A stretch of DNA of 9,111 nucleotides from Candidatus Aquicultor primus (lineage in GTDB: Bacteria; Actinomycetota; Aquicultoria; Aquicultorales; Aquicultoraceae), in contig MELI01000062.1 of NCBI GenBank assembly GCA_001767575.1, positions 24,119-33,229 of the forward strand, in the 5' to 3' direction. Below are positions 7,969-9,111 of the stretch, piece after piece. A program made the translations under genes and the position numbers. Each line of letters starts with the position of its first letter. The stretch's first letter is position 1. The notes under the pieces are model-generated. The model was not told the origin of the DNA, did not search any database, and saw nothing but the letters and a program-made list of their open reading frames with translations.

Positions 7969-8385
7969 TTACCTCCTTCCTTCATTGATGACATTCTTAA
8001 GACCCGTGAAACGGCTTGCGATCAGTTGTGCCATAGTATTGAATCGGATATTGTTTTCCGCCAAATTCGTCATCTCTTCATCGACATCGACGTTGTTACC
8101 ATCCTCGCGCATCGAAGTCGCGTTAAGCACGTCGACTCGCGCACCGACCCCCGCAAGCGAACTTCCTCCCGGTAAGTGTCGCGCATCTGTCTGCTGCATT
8201 CGAGAATCATACTTCTTATCCAGCGCACGCTTCAACTCCCCCTCAAAAAGGACGTCTCGCTTTTTATAGCCAGGTGTATTAATATTCGCGATGTTCTCCG
8301 AGATTACCTGCTGTCTAAGTGAAGTAGCATCCATACCTTTTTGCAGAGCAACGAACGTATCGCCCGAAAATAATTTCCCAATCAA
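7969..8385 (-). CDS. flgB: Flagellar proximal rod protein FlgB
   Basis: A 138-residue FlgB. It has the rod-protein N-terminal helix with ISENIANINTPGYKKRDVLFE (28-48) and a C-terminal helix from DGNNVDVDEEMTNLAENNIRF to LIASRFTGLKNVI. The middle is a short variable region. FlgB is the first proximal-rod subunit, next to FliE and FlgC. The start is TTG at 8385, sharing the bases TTGA with the stop of the upstream regulator gene. An in-frame TGA three codons upstream, with no ATG or GTG between, forces this start, and GGGGGTGA sits at suitable distance. Met 18 would delete part of the conserved helix. The 4-bp overlap suggests that synthesis of FlgB is coupled to that of the upstream DNA-binding protein. 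Confidence 0.97.
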   Translation of the reverse strand: MIGKLFSGDTFVALQKGMDATSLRQQVISENIANINTPGYKKRDVLFEGELKRALDKKYDSRMQQTDARHLPGGSSLAGVGARVDVLNATSMREDGNNVDVDEEMTNLAENNIRFNTMAQLIASRFTGLKNVINEGRR

Positions 8386-8609
8386 TTCTGGTCACCCCCA
8401 GCCGCTTCCAAGCTCTCAAAGACCTCTTCAAAATTGCTCCCCGACGCTATATACTTGTCGATAAGCGCCTTGGGGAAACGCCATTCCTTGCCTATTTTAA
8501 GGCCCGGCAATTTTTTCTCGCGCGCGAGCCTGCAAACCGTAATCTGGCTCATCTGCAGATATTCGGCAAGCTGTTTTGCGGTCATGATATCGGTGATACT
8601 CTTCTTCAT
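8382..8609 (-). CDS. Excisionase-family helix-turn-helix DNA-binding protein, first gene of the flagellar operon
   Basis: A 75-residue protein that is nearly all one winged helix-turn-helix of the HTH_17/excisionase (MerR-like) type, about residues 8-54. The helix-turn-helix is IMTAKQLAEYLQMSQITVCRLAREKKLPG, and the wing is LKIGKEWRFPKALIDKYI. About 20 residues follow, rich in Glu, Ser and Ala, with no ligand-binding domain. ATG at 8609 has a GGAGG Shine-Dalgarno (8616-8620) six bases upstream. The 3' end overlaps flgB by 4 bp (TTGA). Such small proteins bend DNA in phage excision or act as transcription factors. No integrase or attachment site is visible, so a transcriptional role for the flagellar genes, possibly autoregulatory, is the likelier reading. 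The fold is clear; the targets are unknown. Confidence 0.88.
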   Translation of the reverse strand: MKKSITDIMTAKQLAEYLQMSQITVCRLAREKKLPGLKIGKEWRFPKALIDKYIASGSNFEEVFESLEAAGGDQN

Positions 8610-8615
8610 CGCAAT

Positions 8616-8654
8616 CCTCCGGCTTTGCCGTTGGTCTCACTGGCTAAGCACCAA
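8616..8654 (-). promoter_or_regulatory. Structured leader: two tandem hairpins abutting the Shine-Dalgarno
   Basis: On the minus strand, TTGGT (8650-8654) pairs with ACCAA (8631-8635). After one bulged G, CTTA pairs with TGAG (one G-T wobble), leaving a GCCAG loop. Directly after it comes CGGC-AAA-GCCG (8620-8630), and the last G of that stem is the first G of the GGAGG Shine-Dalgarno (8616-8620). The arrangement would place ribosome access to the regulator gene next to a folded element. I do not recognise a known riboswitch. The pairing is seen; the regulatory role is inference. Confidence 0.4.
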
Positions 8655-8685
8655 ATCCTTTATCCAGCAAGCAATGGCTTTCTAT

Positions 8686-8715
8686 ATATTAAGATAAAAT
8701 CCGGTTGTTTATCAA
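8686..8715 (-). promoter_or_regulatory. Candidate sigma-A promoter of the flagellar operon
   Basis: Minus-strand TTGATA (8710-8715) matches the -35 consensus TTGACA in five of six bases, and TAATAT (8686-8691) matches TATAAT in four of six, with an 18-base spacer. An AT-rich tract at about 8724-8745 lies just upstream like an UP element. Transcription would start near 8679, giving a leader of about 70 bases before the regulator ATG. A weak sigma-28-like reading (GTTGATAA overlapping the -35) also exists. The assignment is by consensus only. Confidence 0.45.
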
Positions 8716-8723
8716 CTAATTAG
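8716..8723. promoter_or_regulatory. Palindrome CTAATTAG next to the -35
   Basis: A perfect 8-base palindrome immediately upstream of the proposed -35 hexamer (8710-8715). Its place would suit an activator or repressor site, but an 8-base AT-rich palindrome can arise by chance in this interval. Confidence 0.25.
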
Positions 8724-8752
8724 CCAAATTATTATTTTTTAGAAGCTTATTT

Positions 8753-8842
8753 CATAAGATGCGGTTGATTGCGCTTTTTGTGTGCGAATCACAAGCCATT
8801 CTATCGTTTTCCATAAGATATAACATCTTTTTGATGTTTTCC
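8753..8842. repeat. Short direct repeats upstream of the operon promoter
   Basis: On the plus strand CATAAGAT occurs at 8753-8760 and again at 8812-8819. GTTTTCC occurs at 8806-8812 and 8836-8842, exactly 30 bp apart, or about three helical turns. The first CATAAGAT is also half of an inverted repeat, CTTAT-TTC-ATAAG (8746-8758). Together with the promoter these make up most of the recognisable content of the 254-bp interval 8610-8863. They look like transcription-factor sites, but no factor is identified. Confidence 0.4.
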
Positions 8843-8863
8843 TATCTCGCGGCTCTAGAACGA

Positions 8864-9058
8864 TTATATGCGAGCGGCGAAGAAAACAATTTTCGGCTCA
8901 AGATCTGAGGAATCTTCGGGGAGGTTGATGTTGATTTGATTTGTGCGGAATACTTCTGTCATTCGGTATTCCTTGGCCCCTGTTACCAGCCCGGCCCTGT
9001 CAACCCTTTGTTCGCCTCGCGCCTCAGAATCTATATTTAAAGCTATTGCTTCCGACAT
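8864..9058 (-). CDS. Small hypothetical protein upstream of the flagellar operon
   Basis: A 64-codon frame starting MSEAIALNIDSEARGEQ and ending EPKIVFFAARI. It is mostly hydrophilic, without a membrane helix, signal peptide or Cys, and I recognise no family. The case for a real gene is the strong AAGGAG Shine-Dalgarno (9064-9069) five bases before the ATG at 9058, the same strand as the flagellar genes, and a codon choice similar to theirs. After its stop come 254 bp before the next gene, with no clear Rho-independent terminator, so readthrough into the flagellar operon is possible. It could be a late member of an upstream operon or a small regulator. Function is unknown. Confidence 0.55.
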   Translation of the reverse strand: MSEAIALNIDSEARGEQRVDRAGLVTGAKEYRMTEVFRTNQININLPEDSSDLEPKIVFFAARI

Positions 9059-9075
9059 CTTCGCTCCTTGTCAAC

Positions 9076-9087
9076 GGTCTCGCGACC
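9076..9087 (-). other. GNRA-type hairpin upstream of the small ORF
   Basis: On the minus strand GGTC-GCGA-GACC is a perfect 4-bp stem closed by a GCGA tetraloop, which fits the GNRA class. It ends six bases before the AAGGAG ribosome-binding site of the 64-codon ORF. The structure is small, so function is uncertain, but GNRA loops are unusually stable in RNA. Confidence 0.3.
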
Positions 9088-9111
9088 TAATGTTAACTTC
9101 GGCAAAGAGCA

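Noticed and set aside
7820..8269. Plus-strand 149-codon ORF
   Set aside because: It runs antisense across the flgC-flgB junction, both of which are certain genes.
8382..8609. HTH gene as a prophage or integron excisionase
   Set aside because: No integrase, attachment repeat or tRNA is seen, and the gene is overlapped with flgB, which points to a stable operon member.
8610..8680. c-di-GMP (GEMM) riboswitch in the leader, prompted by GGCAAAGCC
   Set aside because: The conserved GEMM core (CACGCACAGGGCAAACC and its partner stem) is missing; only a short hairpin resembles it.
8434..8697. Plus-strand 87-codon ORF
   Set aside because: It is antisense to the HTH gene and ends in the promoter interval; the HTH frame has a clear fold and a ribosome-binding site.
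8822..8838. Hairpin AACATC-TTTTT-GATGTT as a terminator after the 64-codon ORF
   Set aside because: The stem is AT-rich, six bp long, and has no T-run after it on the minus strand; the short T-run is on the plus strand, where no gene ends.

Overview
This window is one continuous minus-strand block of flagellar basal-body and export genes. Reading in the direction of transcription (right to left), the order is: a 64-codon ORF of unknown function, a 254-bp AT-rich regulatory interval, an excisionase-type helix-turn-helix gene, flgB, flgC, fliE, fliF, a 128-bp gap, fliG, fliH, fliI, fliJ, a soluble lytic-transglycosylase-domain gene, a MotE/YlxF-like membrane protein gene, and the first 256 codons of a fliK-like hook-length gene that runs off the left edge. 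I see no real gene on the plus strand, no RNA gene, no CRISPR array and no insertion sequence.

The order flgB-flgC-fliE-fliF-fliG-fliH-fliI-fliJ-(ylxF)-fliK is the classic fla/che order of Gram-positive and other deep-branching bacteria. A lytic transglycosylase between fliJ and fliK is a layout I associate with flagellated Actinobacteria, and a YlxF/MotE-like gene at this point with Firmicutes. The combination, moderate GC and strong purine-rich Shine-Dalgarno sites suggest a deep-branching actinobacterium or a related Gram-positive lineage. That placement is inference.

The products build the flagellum in order. FliE, FlgB and FlgC form the MS-ring/rod junction and proximal rod. FliF is the MS ring. 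FliG is the rotor/switch ring. FliH, FliI and FliJ are the ATPase complex of the flagellar type III export apparatus. The transglycosylase probably opens peptidoglycan for the rod. FliK measures hook length. Most genes overlap or are separated by fewer than 40 bp, so translational coupling is likely. The exception is the fliF-fliG gap, which holds overlapping inverted repeats and may carry internal regulation.

Points that stand out: an excisionase-family DNA-binding protein as lead gene, overlapping flgB by 4 bp; a two-hairpin leader whose second stem touches the Shine-Dalgarno of that gene; TTG starts for flgB, fliG, fliH and fliI that are forced by nearby upstream in-frame stops; a threonine-codon microsatellite in the MotE-like gene; a transglycosylase without a signal peptide; and an RTCTTA motif shared by the two main noncoding intervals.
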